This document shows positions 34,705-42,817 of a stretch of DNA of 64,000 nt, one piece after another. The notes beneath the pieces were generated by a model that had not been told where the DNA came from, did no database searches, and saw only the letters and a program-made list of their open reading frames with translations. Made by a program: the position numbers and the translations under genes. The first letter of the stretch is position 1; every line of letters starts with the position of its first letter. Source of the stretch: DASUPK01 sp963728875 (GTDB taxonomy: Bacteria > Actinomycetota > Thermoleophilia > Solirubrobacterales > 70-9); NCBI GenBank assembly GCA_963728875.1, contig CAVSLJ010000001.1, forward strand, positions 744,001 through 808,000, written 5' to 3'.

Positions 34705-35540
34705 TGGGCGAGACAACGATCACAGTCGATTCCGGAATTCATACGCGCCTGCGCTGGTTCCTCTCGGACACGCTGGCCGTCGCCAGGCGCAGCGCGGCGC
34801 ACATCCGGCAGACGCCGGAGAAGCTGCTCGACGTCACCATGCAGCCGCTGATGTTCGTGCTGCTGTTCTCCTTCGTATTCGGAGGCGCGATCCATATCGC
34901 CGGCGGCAGCTATCGGGAGTACATCATCGGCGGGATCCTGGTCCAGACCATCTTCTTCGGAATGGTGGGACCCGCGATCTCGATCGCGACCGACCTCAAG
35001 GAGGGCGTCCTCGAGCGGTTCCGCTCGCTGCCGATGGCCCGTTCCGCCTACCTGTTCGGACTCATGACGGCGGAGTTCTCGGCGATGCTTCTGGCGATCG
35101 TGATCATGAGCGTGAGCGGCCTCGTCGTCGGCTGGGGCATCAGCGCGAGCATCGCCAGCGCGATCGCGGGCTTCGGACTGCTCCTGCTGCTCGCCGCCCT
35201 GGCGATCTGGGTCGGCACCCTGCTGGGTATCGCAGTGCGCTCGCCTGATGCGGTGATGGGACTGGCGTTCATCGTCATCTTCCCTCTCACCTTCATCTCG
35301 AGCGCCTTCGTCGGCACCGGGACGCTTCCCGACGGGCTGCGGCAGGTCGCCGAGTGGAACCCGATCAGTGCGGTGGCGGCCGCCGTGCGGACGCTGTTCG
35401 GCAACCCGACAGCGGTGCCGAGCGACGGCGTCTGGCCGCTCGCGCATCCGGTGCTGGCATCGGTCATCTGGACCGTCGCCGCCCTGGCGGTGGTGATTCC
35501 GCTGACGCTGCGCCTCTACCGGCGCAAGACCACCGGTTGA
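34704..35540 (+). CDS. ABC-2 type permease, DrrB-like
   Basis: A 278-residue membrane protein with six hydrophobic segments, the partner of the DrrA-like ATPase. It starts inside the stop of that gene (TGATG at 34702), so translation is coupled. TMQPLMFVLLFSFVFGGAI and the conserved FRSLPMARSAYLFG loop are typical of the ABC-2 family, and FISSAFVGTGTLPDGLRQVAEWNPIS, read as FISSAFVGTGTLP and DGLRQVAEWNPIS, is the standard C-terminal pattern. The substrate is likely a hydrophobic drug or lipid-like metabolite. Confidence 0.92.
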   Translation: MGETTITVDSGIHTRLRWFLSDTLAVARRSAAHIRQTPEKLLDVTMQPLMFVLLFSFVFGGAIHIAGGSYREYIIGGILVQTIFFGMVGPAISIATDLKEGVLERFRSLPMARSAYLFGLMTAEFSAMLLAIVIMSVSGLVVGWGISASIASAIAGFGLLLLLAALAIWVGTLLGIAVRSPDAVMGLAFIVIFPLTFISSAFVGTGTLPDGLRQVAEWNPISAVAAAVRTLFGNPTAVPSDGVWPLAHPVLASVIWTVAALAVVIPLTLRLYRRKTTG

Positions 35541-35572
35541 ATCGGTCCGGCCACGCCTGCCAGGATGCGGGC

Positions 35573-35959
35573 ATGGCCGGTCAGCGTCAGCGCGTCGAGT
35601 CCGAGTCGCCTTTCGAGGCGACCGTCGGCTTCTCGCGGGCGGTGCGTATCGGGGACCGCGTGGTCGTTTCCGGCACGGCGCCGATCTGGCCCGATGGGTC
35701 CTGTGACCCAGACCCCGAGGTTCAGGCCGCTCAGTGTCTCGAAATCATCGGCGAGGGACTGCGGGAGGCCGGAGCCGGGATGGAGGACGTGGTCCGAACG
35801 CGGATGTTCATCACCGCCGGCACGCACGCCGAGGCGGTGGGCCGGGCGCACGCCGCCACCTTCGCCGAGATCAGGCCCGCCGCCACGATGGTCGTGGTCG
35901 CCGGCCTCCTCGACCCGCGCTGGAAGGTCGAGATCGAGGCCGAGGCGATCGTGGGCTAG
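35573..35959 (+). CDS. RidA/YjgF family protein
   Basis: A 128-residue protein. RVVVSGTAPIWPDG, AAQCLEIIGEGLREAGAGMEDVVRTRMFI (split as AAQCLEIIGEGLREAG and MEDVVRTRMFI) and the closing VEIEAEAIV mark the trimeric RidA fold. The Arg of VRTRMF that holds the substrate carboxylate is kept. RidA-type members hydrolyse reactive enamines and imines; this subgroup may differ. It lies 32 bases after the permease and its stop shares CTAG with the convergent membrane gene. Confidence 0.88.
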   Translation: MAGQRQRVESESPFEATVGFSRAVRIGDRVVVSGTAPIWPDGSCDPDPEVQAAQCLEIIGEGLREAGAGMEDVVRTRMFITAGTHAEAVGRAHAATFAEIRPAATMVVVAGLLDPRWKVEIEAEAIVG

Positions 35960-36387
35960 AGGATCTGCTCGCTGACGAACCCGGCGAGCAGCACGCCGAA
36001 GCCGCCGATCTCGACCACGATCAGCGCCCACATGAACGGATGCTGCCCCGGCAGCTCATCGCCATCCCGGAATCGGTTGTCGGTGTCGCGCGTGATTCCG
36101 TTGTAGACGTAGCCCGAGATCGCTCCGACGAAGAAGGCGATCACGGCGAAGGCGGCGATCAGGTTGACGGCGGTGCTCCAGCCGGAGAGCTCCACGAACA
36201 CCGCGATCAGGAGGGTGGCGAACGAGTAGAGAAGCGCCGCGCGGTGGGCGACGTCGACATAGGGATGCGCCAGCCCTTCGGGGTTCGCCGCCATCTGGCG
36301 GTACTTCCAGACGCCGAGGAGGAGCGCGCCCAGGAAGATCAAACCGGCAGCGAGGAGGACGGCTTTCGTGTCGCCCCCGAGTTCCAT
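35956..36387 (-). CDS. Uncharacterised four-segment membrane protein
   Basis: A 143-residue protein with four hydrophobic segments (VLLAAGLIFLGALLLGVW, LYSFATLLIAVFVEL, LIAAFAVIAFFVGAISGYV, ALIVVEIGGFGVLLAGF). A conserved-looking HPYVDVAHRAALLYS and a charged loop TRDTDNRFRDGDELPGQHP lie between. The repeat of HP/H residues next to helices could bind a metal or haem, but I cannot assign a family. It is last in the run VOC-ileS-HAD-this gene on the minus strand. Confidence 0.68.
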   Translation of the reverse strand: MELGGDTKAVLLAAGLIFLGALLLGVWKYRQMAANPEGLAHPYVDVAHRAALLYSFATLLIAVFVELSGWSTAVNLIAAFAVIAFFVGAISGYVYNGITRDTDNRFRDGDELPGQHPFMWALIVVEIGGFGVLLAGFVSEQIL

Positions 36388-36457
36388 GCGCGGACTCTAT
36401 TCAGCGGCCTTGGCGAGTTCCCGACCCCCGTCGGTCGGAAACTCACCAACCGCGCCG

Positions 36458-37111
36458 TTAACGGAGCCGGCGCACCGTCTCGGGCGTGACTTCGGTGAGT
36501 GATCTGACCGTCACGTCCGCCAACCCGAGGGCGTCCGATTCCGGCGGGAAGTCCTGGTTCGGGACGGCGATCACGGACATGCCGGCGGCGTGCGCCGAGC
36601 GGATTCCGTTGGTCGAATCCTCGATCGCCACGCAGGCGGGCGCCTCTTTCCCCAGCCGTTTTGCCGTCTCCAGATAGACGTCCGGCGCGGGTTTGCCCGC
36701 TCCGACCTCCTCCGAGGACACCGTCGCCTGAAAGTCATCCGCGATCTTCGCCAGCTCCAGAACCAGATCGATCACGTGCCTGTTGGATGACGAGGCGAGC
36801 CCGAGCGGCCACTCCGCCGCCAGCGACCTGACCGCCTCCACCGCGCCCGGCAGCAGCGGCAGCTTCTCCCGGTAGACGTCGGCGACGCGGTCCGCGACCT
36901 CCCGCGAGATCTCCTCCGGATCCATCTCGACGCCGAGCCGGTCCCGCACGTATCGGGACCACTCCACGGAGCTCATTCCCATCATGTCCCGCTGGGCGCC
37001 GTCGTGCCAGCGGCCACCCTCTTCCTCGACGAAGCGCTTCCGGACGTCGTCCCAGACGGCCTCCGAGTCGACCAGGACGCCATCCATGTCGAAGATCACC
37101 GCCGCGGGCAC
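36458..37111 (-). CDS. HAD family hydrolase (beta-phosphoglucomutase-like)
   Basis: A 217-residue phosphatase or phosphomutase. Motif I IFDMDGVLVDSEAVW, motif II GLASSSNRHVI, Lys of GAGKPAPDVYL and motif IV CVAIEDSTNGIRSA are all present, with an alpha-helical cap after motif I (subfamily I). The substrate is a small phosphate ester, unknown. Its GTG begins right after the ileS stop (TGAGTG), so it is translated with ileS; a house-cleaning role is possible. Confidence 0.9.
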   Translation of the reverse strand: MPAAVIFDMDGVLVDSEAVWDDVRKRFVEEEGGRWHDGAQRDMMGMSSVEWSRYVRDRLGVEMDPEEISREVADRVADVYREKLPLLPGAVEAVRSLAAEWPLGLASSSNRHVIDLVLELAKIADDFQATVSSEEVGAGKPAPDVYLETAKRLGKEAPACVAIEDSTNGIRSAHAAGMSVIAVPNQDFPPESDALGLADVTVRSLTEVTPETVRRLR

Positions 37112-40100
37112 TCAGGCCTTGCTGACGGCGATTCGGAGCTCGCGGCCCTCGATCGTCGCCTTTTCGCCCGCGCCGTCCGCGCTGTAGTCGACCGAGTCGG
37201 CGAGGGTCTCGCCGGCGATGTAGGCCTCGTGTTCGCGGGCGGCGGCGAGCAGCTCCTCGTCGCCACCGAGCGCGAGCGCGATGCGGTCCGAGACCTCGAG
37301 GCCGGCCTGCTTGCGGGCCTCCTGGACGGCGCGAACGACCTCGCGGGCCAGGCCCTCGCGGCGAAGCTCGTCGTCGAGGTCGAGCTCCAGAGCGACGGCA
37401 TGGCCGGCCTCGGCCTCCACCTGGTAGCCCTCAAGCGGCTCCATGACGAGGCTGATGTCATCGGCGGCCAGCGTGTGGTCCTTCCCGTCCACCTGAATAC
37501 CGACCTCCTCTCCGCGCTCGAGCGCATCGGCGACCGCCGACGCATCGAGCGCCTCCACCGCGGCTGCCACCTGAGGCATGACCTTGCCGAACCGAGGACC
37601 GAGCGAGCGGTAGTTGGGCCTGACCCGGTAGGAGACGAGCTCGGCCTCGGTCTGCACGAAGTCGAGCTGCTTGACGTTGAGCTCCGAGGCCACGACCTCG
37701 TCGAGGCGCTCGATCGCGGCGCGCTCGGCGTCGGAGGCGACCACGACCGCCTTGCGCAGTGGCTGGCGGAGCTTGACCTTCGCCTGCGCGCGCGCCGCTC
37801 GCCCCAGCTCGACCGTGCGGCGAACAGCCTCCATTCCGGCCTCGAGCTGCTGATCGATCAGGTCCTCATCAACCTCCGGGTAGTCACAGAGGTGTACCGA
37901 GTCAGGGCAGTCCCCAAAGCCCTCCTCGTCGTTCCCGACCGCGAGGTTCGTGTAGATCTCATCGGCGAGGAACGGGGTGAACGGGGCCAGGAGCGTGACC
38001 AGCGTCATCAGGCAGTGCCGTAGCGTGGCGAAGGCGGTCTCGTCCCCATCCCAGAAGCGGCGGCGGCTGAGCCGCACGTACCAGTTGGACAGCTCCTCGC
38101 TGAACTCGGCGATCGCGCGGGCAGCGTGCGTGCAGTCGAAGCTCTCCATCTGCTCGCGCACCTCGGCGACCGTGCGCTGCAGGCGGGACAGCGCCCAGCG
38201 GTCGAGCTCGCCCGCGGAGCCCTCGCCGCGCTTTCCGGAGCTCCAGACGGTCGCGAGCGCCTCCGGCGCGAAGCCCTCCGCGTTCGCGTAGAGGATCCAG
38301 AACGAATAGGTGTTCCAGAGCGTCAGCAGGAAATGGCGCACCGCGTCGCCGACCGTGTCAAGCGAGAAGCGGTAGCCCTCCCAGGGCTCCTTGGAGGCGA
38401 AGTAGTACCAGCGGAAGGCGTCGGCGCCGTGCTGCTCGATCACGTCCCACGGCTCGACCACGTTGCCGCGGCTCTTCGACATCTTCTGGCCCTCGGGGTC
38501 GAGGATCAGGCCGAGGCAGACGACATTGCGGTAGCTCGAGGTGTCGAAGAGGAGCACGGACTCGGCGAGCAGCGTGTAGAACCAGCCGCGGGTCTGGTCG
38601 ATCGCCTCGCAGATGAAGTCGGCCGGAAAGCGCTCCTTGAATAGATCCTCGTTCTCGAACGGGTAGTGGTACTGCGCCCAGGGCATCGAGCCGGAGTCGA
38701 ACCAGGTGTCGATCACCGAGGCGACTCGGCGCATCGTTCCGCCGCAATCCTCCCGCTCGCAAGCGTAGGAGGCGTCGTCGATGTACGGGCGGTGGAGATC
38801 GTCGGGAACCTCCGCGCCCTTCTCCCGCAGCTCGGCGATCGACCCGGCGCAGAAGCGCTCATCACACTCGCTCTGATCGCACTCCCAGATCGGCAACGGC
38901 GTGCCCCAGTAGCGATCGCGCGACAGCGCCCAGTCGACGTTTCCCTCCAGCCACTTGCCGAAGCGCCCGTGCTTGATGTGCTCGGGGTGCCAGCCGATCT
39001 CCTCGTTGGCGGCCAGCATCCGGTCCCGAACCTCGGTGGTCTTCACGTACCAGCTCGCCTTGGCGTAGTAGAGGAGCGGCGTGTCACAGCGCCAGCAGTG
39101 CGGATATGAGTGCAGGTAGGCCTCGGCGCGCAGGAGCTTGCCCTTCTTCTCGAGCGCCTCGACGATCCCCGGGTCGGCGTCCTTCACGAACTGGCCCTGG
39201 AAGTCCGTGATCCGCTCGTCGAAGCGGCCGCGCAGGTCGACCGGGTTCTGCAGGGTGATCCCGTACTGCTCGCCGAGCTTGAAGTCGTCCTCGCCGAAGG
39301 CGATCGCGGTGTGGACCAGTCCGGTGCCCTCGTCGGTCGTGACGAAATCGGCGAGCAGGACCGTGTGTCCGCGGGGGCCGTAGTCGGTGATGTAGTCGAA
39401 GGGGGGCTCGTACGCCGTCCCCGCGATCGCCTCGCCGGGGAAGTGGGCGAGGACCTCCGCCTCGTCGCCGAGGACATGTTCCACCCGCGCCCGAGCGAGG
39501 ACGAAGACCTCGCCGTCGAGGCGGGCCCGTACATATTCGACGTCGGGGCCCGCGGCCACCGCGGCGTTCGTGATCAGCGTCCAGGGGGTCGTGGTCCAGA
39601 CGAGGAGCTTGTCGCCGGGCTCGAGCGGGGACTCCGGGATCGAGTCGGTCGGGGCCGGCTCCTTGATCGGCAGCTTCACGTAGACGGCCGGGTCCTCGAC
39701 GTCCCTGTAGCCGAGGGCGACCTCGTGCGAGGAGAGGGCGGTCCCGTCCCGCGGGCAGTAGGGCACGACCTTGTAGTCCTCGTAGAGGCGGCCGTCGTCC
39801 CACATCCGGCCCAGGGCCCACCAGACCGACTCGATGTACTCGTTGGTCATCGTCACGTAGGGGTCGTCGAGGTCGAGCCAGAAGCCGATGCGCTGGGTCA
39901 GGCGGTTCCAGTCCTCGACGTAGCGGAAGACCGACTCGCGGCAGCGGGCGTTGAACTCGGCGATCCCGAACTCCTCGATCTCCTCCTTTGAGGTGATTCC
40001 GAGCTCGCGCTCCACTTCCAGCTCGACGGGGAGCCCGTGGCAGTCCCAGCCCGCCTTGCGGGGCACCTGATGGCCGGTCATCGTCTTGAAGCGCGGGTAG

Positions 40101-40306
40101 ATGTCCTTGAAGACCCGGGCGAGGACGTGATGCGACCCCGGTCGGCCGTTGGCCGTCGGCGGGCCCTCGTAGAAGCTCCACATGGGGGCTCCCTCACGCC
40201 CGGAGAAGGAGCGGCGGAAGACGTCGCGCTCGCGCCAGCGCTCGAGGATCCGCTCCTCGAGCGCCGGGAAGGACTGCTTGGGGTCGACTGGTCGGAATCC
40301 GGCCAC
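37112..40306 (-). CDS. ileS: Isoleucyl-tRNA synthetase, type 2 (GXHH signature)
   Basis: A 1,064-residue class I synthetase that charges tRNA-Ile and edits Val. The first signature is GSHH at residues 57-60 (PPTANGRPGSHHVLARVF), the swapped GXHH form of IleRS2, in place of HIGH. The editing domain has WTTTPWTLITNAAVA, and KMSKSRGNVV is the second signature. The C-terminus is the long archaeal/eukaryal-like form. The GTG start is the family start. It is followed without gap by a HAD gene. IleRS2 enzymes are resistant to mupirocin, and the GXHH form is linked to very high resistance. Confidence 0.96.
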   Translation of the reverse strand: MAGFRPVDPKQSFPALEERILERWRERDVFRRSFSGREGAPMWSFYEGPPTANGRPGSHHVLARVFKDIYPRFKTMTGHQVPRKAGWDCHGLPVELEVERELGITSKEEIEEFGIAEFNARCRESVFRYVEDWNRLTQRIGFWLDLDDPYVTMTNEYIESVWWALGRMWDDGRLYEDYKVVPYCPRDGTALSSHEVALGYRDVEDPAVYVKLPIKEPAPTDSIPESPLEPGDKLLVWTTTPWTLITNAAVAAGPDVEYVRARLDGEVFVLARARVEHVLGDEAEVLAHFPGEAIAGTAYEPPFDYITDYGPRGHTVLLADFVTTDEGTGLVHTAIAFGEDDFKLGEQYGITLQNPVDLRGRFDERITDFQGQFVKDADPGIVEALEKKGKLLRAEAYLHSYPHCWRCDTPLLYYAKASWYVKTTEVRDRMLAANEEIGWHPEHIKHGRFGKWLEGNVDWALSRDRYWGTPLPIWECDQSECDERFCAGSIAELREKGAEVPDDLHRPYIDDASYACEREDCGGTMRRVASVIDTWFDSGSMPWAQYHYPFENEDLFKERFPADFICEAIDQTRGWFYTLLAESVLLFDTSSYRNVVCLGLILDPEGQKMSKSRGNVVEPWDVIEQHGADAFRWYYFASKEPWEGYRFSLDTVGDAVRHFLLTLWNTYSFWILYANAEGFAPEALATVWSSGKRGEGSAGELDRWALSRLQRTVAEVREQMESFDCTHAARAIAEFSEELSNWYVRLSRRRFWDGDETAFATLRHCLMTLVTLLAPFTPFLADEIYTNLAVGNDEEGFGDCPDSVHLCDYPEVDEDLIDQQLEAGMEAVRRTVELGRAARAQAKVKLRQPLRKAVVVASDAERAAIERLDEVVASELNVKQLDFVQTEAELVSYRVRPNYRSLGPRFGKVMPQVAAAVEALDASAVADALERGEEVGIQVDGKDHTLAADDISLVMEPLEGYQVEAEAGHAVALELDLDDELRREGLAREVVRAVQEARKQAGLEVSDRIALALGGDEELLAAAREHEAYIAGETLADSVDYSADGAGEKATIEGRELRIAVSKA

Positions 40307-40391
40307 GAGGGGCGGATTCTCGCAGTCAGTCCTTCGGCAGCGTCACCGACCCGTCCTTCTCGATCGTCCAACTCGGGTTGTGGGCCACCTC

Positions 40392-40751
40392 CTACGGGTA
40401 GCCGTCGGGGTCGAGGAAGACCGCCGAGTAGCCGCCCCAGAACGTCTCGCCGGGCTCGCGGCCGATCGTGGCGCCCGCCGCGCGGGCCTCCTCGATCACG
40501 TCGTCGACCTCCTTGGGGGAGCGGGCGTTGTAGGCGAGCGTGATGCCCCCCCACCCGCTCCCCACCGTGACCGCGCTGTCCTCGGCGAGCCTCTCACGGC
40601 CCCAGAGCGCCACGATCATCCCGCCGGCCTGGAAGAAGACGACGTCGTCGCCCGGCGCTGCGCCGGACTTCCAGCCGAGGGCCTCGTAGAAGCGCTTGGC
40701 GCGGTCGAGGTCCGAGATTCCGAGTGTGATCAGGCTGAGGCGCTGGTCCAT
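40392..40751 (-). CDS. VOC (glyoxalase-like) protein with early stop
   Basis: A 119-residue vicinal-oxygen-chelate protein (SLITLGISDLDRAKRFYEAL, VVFFQAGGMIVALWGRE, SAVFLDPDGYP). The frame stops at TAG 40392-40394 exactly where the family has Trp (DPDGYPWEVAHNP). After the TAG the same frame reads EVAHNPSWTIEKDGSVTLPK and one Asp, then TGA at 40326-40328. One base change (TGG to TAG) would therefore explain the loss of 22 residues. The lost strand completes the second beta-alpha-beta module, so the product may be inactive unless this is a sequence error. It is divergent from an AraC-type gene. Confidence 0.82.
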   Translation of the reverse strand: MDQRLSLITLGISDLDRAKRFYEALGWKSGAAPGDDVVFFQAGGMIVALWGRERLAEDSAVTVGSGWGGITLAYNARSPKEVDDVIEEARAAGATIGREPGETFWGGYSAVFLDPDGYP

Positions 40752-40837
40752 GGCGTCCTTTCGATTGCTTGGCGGCGACGCTATCCGCCGCTCTCTCGCG
40801 TGCCTTGAACATTTCGGACGTTCTCTAAGTTGGAGAC

Positions 40838-41689
40838 ATGACGCCGTACCGCGAGCTCGCTCCGTCGGGTGACGTGTACTCGCTGATCGCCTGCCGGTGG
40901 ATGCGGGAGACCACGGGTGAGGGGTCGAGCGATTCGGTCCTGGTTCTGCCGGATGGATGTGTGGATCTCCTCTGGCGCGAGGGTGAATTGGTCGTCGCCG
41001 GACTCGACCGAACCGCCCGGTCCAGTCCCGTCGCGCCCGGTGAGCGGATCCTGGGGCTGAGGCTGCGCCCGGGGATCGCCGGAGCCGTGCTGGGGATGCC
41101 CGCCAGCGAGGTGCTCGATGTCCACGTCAAGCTGGAAGAACTGCTCGGGTCCCCGGCGTCGGAGCTCGCTGAGCGCCTCGCGGAGAGCGACGGTGACGAC
41201 GAGGCGTTCAAGCTGCTCGAGAGGTCGGTCGGCGCGCGGATCGGGGATGCCGGCCCCGATCCACTGGTGCTCGCGGCCACCAGGCGGCTCGGCTTTCCAG
41301 GCAGCAGGGTCGACCGGCTGGCCGAATCGCTCGGGATCAGCGAGCGCCAGCTCCGGCGTCGCTTTCGCGACTCCGTCGGGTACGGGCCGAAGACCCTTGA
41401 CCGGGTGTTGCGCTTCCGCCGCCTGGTGGAGCAGACCGCTGCGGTGGCAGCCGGCGAGAGTGACCTCGCGCGAGTGGCCGCGGATCTCGGCTACGCGGAC
41501 CAGGGGCACATGAATCGCGACTGCCTTCGGCTCTCCGGCCTGACACCGACGGCGCTCGCCGCCCTCTGGCAGGCTGACCCGACCGGTGTTTGGCCGGACA
41601 GCCAGTCGGGTAGCCGGTGCCAGATCACGGTGTGGCACGCTCGTTCGGGTCCGGCAGCGAGCATCGACAGGGGGCAACAGTGGGCTTAG
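40838..41689 (+). CDS. AraC family transcriptional regulator
   Basis: A 283-residue regulator. The N-terminal part (LVLPDGCVDLLWREGELVVAG) is the DUF6597-type sensor domain found in many actinobacterial AraC proteins. The C-terminal double helix-turn-helix covers about residues 150-250: VDRLAESLGISERQLRRRFRD, the GYGPKTLDRVLRFRR linker and VAADLGYADQGHMNRDCLRLSG. The last 25 residues are outside the family. It faces away from the VOC gene; these regulators often control the adjacent gene. A weak promoter may lie in the 86-base gap. Confidence 0.9.
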   Translation: MTPYRELAPSGDVYSLIACRWMRETTGEGSSDSVLVLPDGCVDLLWREGELVVAGLDRTARSSPVAPGERILGLRLRPGIAGAVLGMPASEVLDVHVKLEELLGSPASELAERLAESDGDDEAFKLLERSVGARIGDAGPDPLVLAATRRLGFPGSRVDRLAESLGISERQLRRRFRDSVGYGPKTLDRVLRFRRLVEQTAAVAAGESDLARVAADLGYADQGHMNRDCLRLSGLTPTALAALWQADPTGVWPDSQSGSRCQITVWHARSGPAASIDRGQQWA

Positions 41690-41847
41690 CAATCGACTAC
41701 GTACCACCCAGCAGGGACCCTGACGGGCCCCGTGCAGTTCCGATCCAGGAAAGAGTCCGCAGGCTGCAGGAGGCGATGGTGCTGCTGACCGGCTACTACG
41801 CGAGCCGCGTACCGCCGCTTATGGAACTGCTTCGTCGCTTGGACTAG
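41680..41847 (+). CDS. Possible small protein overlapping the AraC gene end
   Basis: Fifty-five codons from GTG 41680 (an in-frame ATG at 41617 lies inside the AraC gene). The peptide has an amphipathic helix, IQERVRRLQEAMVLLTGYYA, then LMELLRRLD. No family is recognised. Support is positional: its stop is the CTAG shared with the convergent MarR gene, the same four-base overlap seen at nine other convergent pairs here. It could be chance. Confidence 0.35.
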   Translation: MGLAIDYVPPSRDPDGPRAVPIQERVRRLQEAMVLLTGYYASRVPPLMELLRRLD

Positions 41848-42296
41848 GCAGCCCGGTCCAGCTTGCGGCAGAGATCCGCGAGCTGGCGCTTCTCGGTCTC
41901 GTCGAGTACCCCGAACGCCTCCCGCACACGCTCCGCGTGCCCGGGGAAGGCGTGGGTGACGAGGTTGTAGCCGGCCTCGGTCAGGCCGACGCTGACCGCG
42001 CGGCGATCGCTCTCCAGCCTGCTGCGGGTGACGAACCCGCGGTTCTCGAGCGTGTCGAGGACCTCCGTCGCGGTCGCCTTCGAGGCCCCGAGGCGGCGAC
42101 GCATCGTGCGCAGCTCGAGGCGGCCTCCAGCGCTGGTCAGCAGCACGAGCATCGTGAAGCCGGTCGCCGAGACACCGATCCTCTCCAGGTCCGCCGCCAG
42201 TCGGCGGGTCAGGTTCGCCTGCGCCCGCACCAGCGCCTCCAGAGCTCGGTGCGCGAGCGGATCGATGGGGCGAAGGGGCGTCGCCTCGTCGGTCAC
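41844..42296 (-). CDS. MarR family transcriptional regulator
   Basis: A 150-residue winged-helix repressor with a GTG start. The DNA-binding core is LRTMRRRLGASKATATEVLDTLENRGFVTRS, read as LRTMRRRLGASKATATEVL and DTLENRGFVTRS, with the wing at SRLESDRRAVSVGLTEAG. N- and C-terminal helices form the dimer. The neighbours (lipoprotein divergent, 43 bases) are possible targets. Ligand unknown. Confidence 0.9.
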   Translation of the reverse strand: MTDEATPLRPIDPLAHRALEALVRAQANLTRRLAADLERIGVSATGFTMLVLLTSAGGRLELRTMRRRLGASKATATEVLDTLENRGFVTRSRLESDRRAVSVGLTEAGYNLVTHAFPGHAERVREAFGVLDETEKRQLADLCRKLDRAA

Positions 42297-42338
42297 GAGT
42301 GATCAAGTTATGGGCCGCGGCGGACGTAGGATCAGCGA

Positions 42339-42803
42339 ATGCTCCGCCGAACGTCGATCGGGCTCCTCGCCGTCGCCTTGGTGCTCGCCGCCGGGTGCGG
42401 GGCGAAGCAGAACGACCTCGCGCCCGCTGCCTGCCTGGTCAGCAACGAGGGCTATCTGCGAGCGCTGGAGCGCGCCCCGGCGGAGGTGCGCCTTGCGGGC
42501 ACCACACCGATTTCGGACTGCCTCGTCCCGGAGCAGGACGCGGGGCAGCTGGCGAACATCGGCCGCGAGATGATCGTCGCCGCGACCAAGCTGAACGCGG
42601 AGGCCCGCCAGGGCTCAGACGCCGCCACGCTCCAGCTCGGCTATCTGATCGGCGCGGTCTCCAAGGGCGCCGACACTATCCACACGGACCTGGTCAGGCG
42701 GCTCAACTCCGCCGCCCAGTTCAGCGAGACCGGCGGCGCGCTCCCCGCAAGCTTCCAGCGCGCCTTCGGCCGTGGCTATGCCGCCGGGCACACCTCGGGC
42801 TAG
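42339..42803 (+). CDS. Lipoprotein of unknown function
   Basis: A 154-residue secreted lipoprotein. The signal sequence RRTSIGLLAVALVLAAGC ends in a lipobox LAAGC, so Cys20 is lipidated. The mature part is helical (LGYLIGAVSKGADTIHTDL) with an early Cys pair (AACLV, SDCLV) that may form a disulfide. I know no function. It sits 43 bases from the MarR start on the other strand and 14 before fumC. Confidence 0.75.
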   Translation: MLRRTSIGLLAVALVLAAGCGAKQNDLAPAACLVSNEGYLRALERAPAEVRLAGTTPISDCLVPEQDAGQLANIGREMIVAATKLNAEARQGSDAATLQLGYLIGAVSKGADTIHTDLVRRLNSAAQFSETGGALPASFQRAFGRGYAAGHTSG

Positions 42804-42817
42804 GTAGCCTCCGGGTG

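Noticed and set aside
40392..40394. TAG read as pyrrolysine or another recoded residue
   Set aside because: TAG is a common stop codon in this window and the family residue is Trp, which one base change explains.
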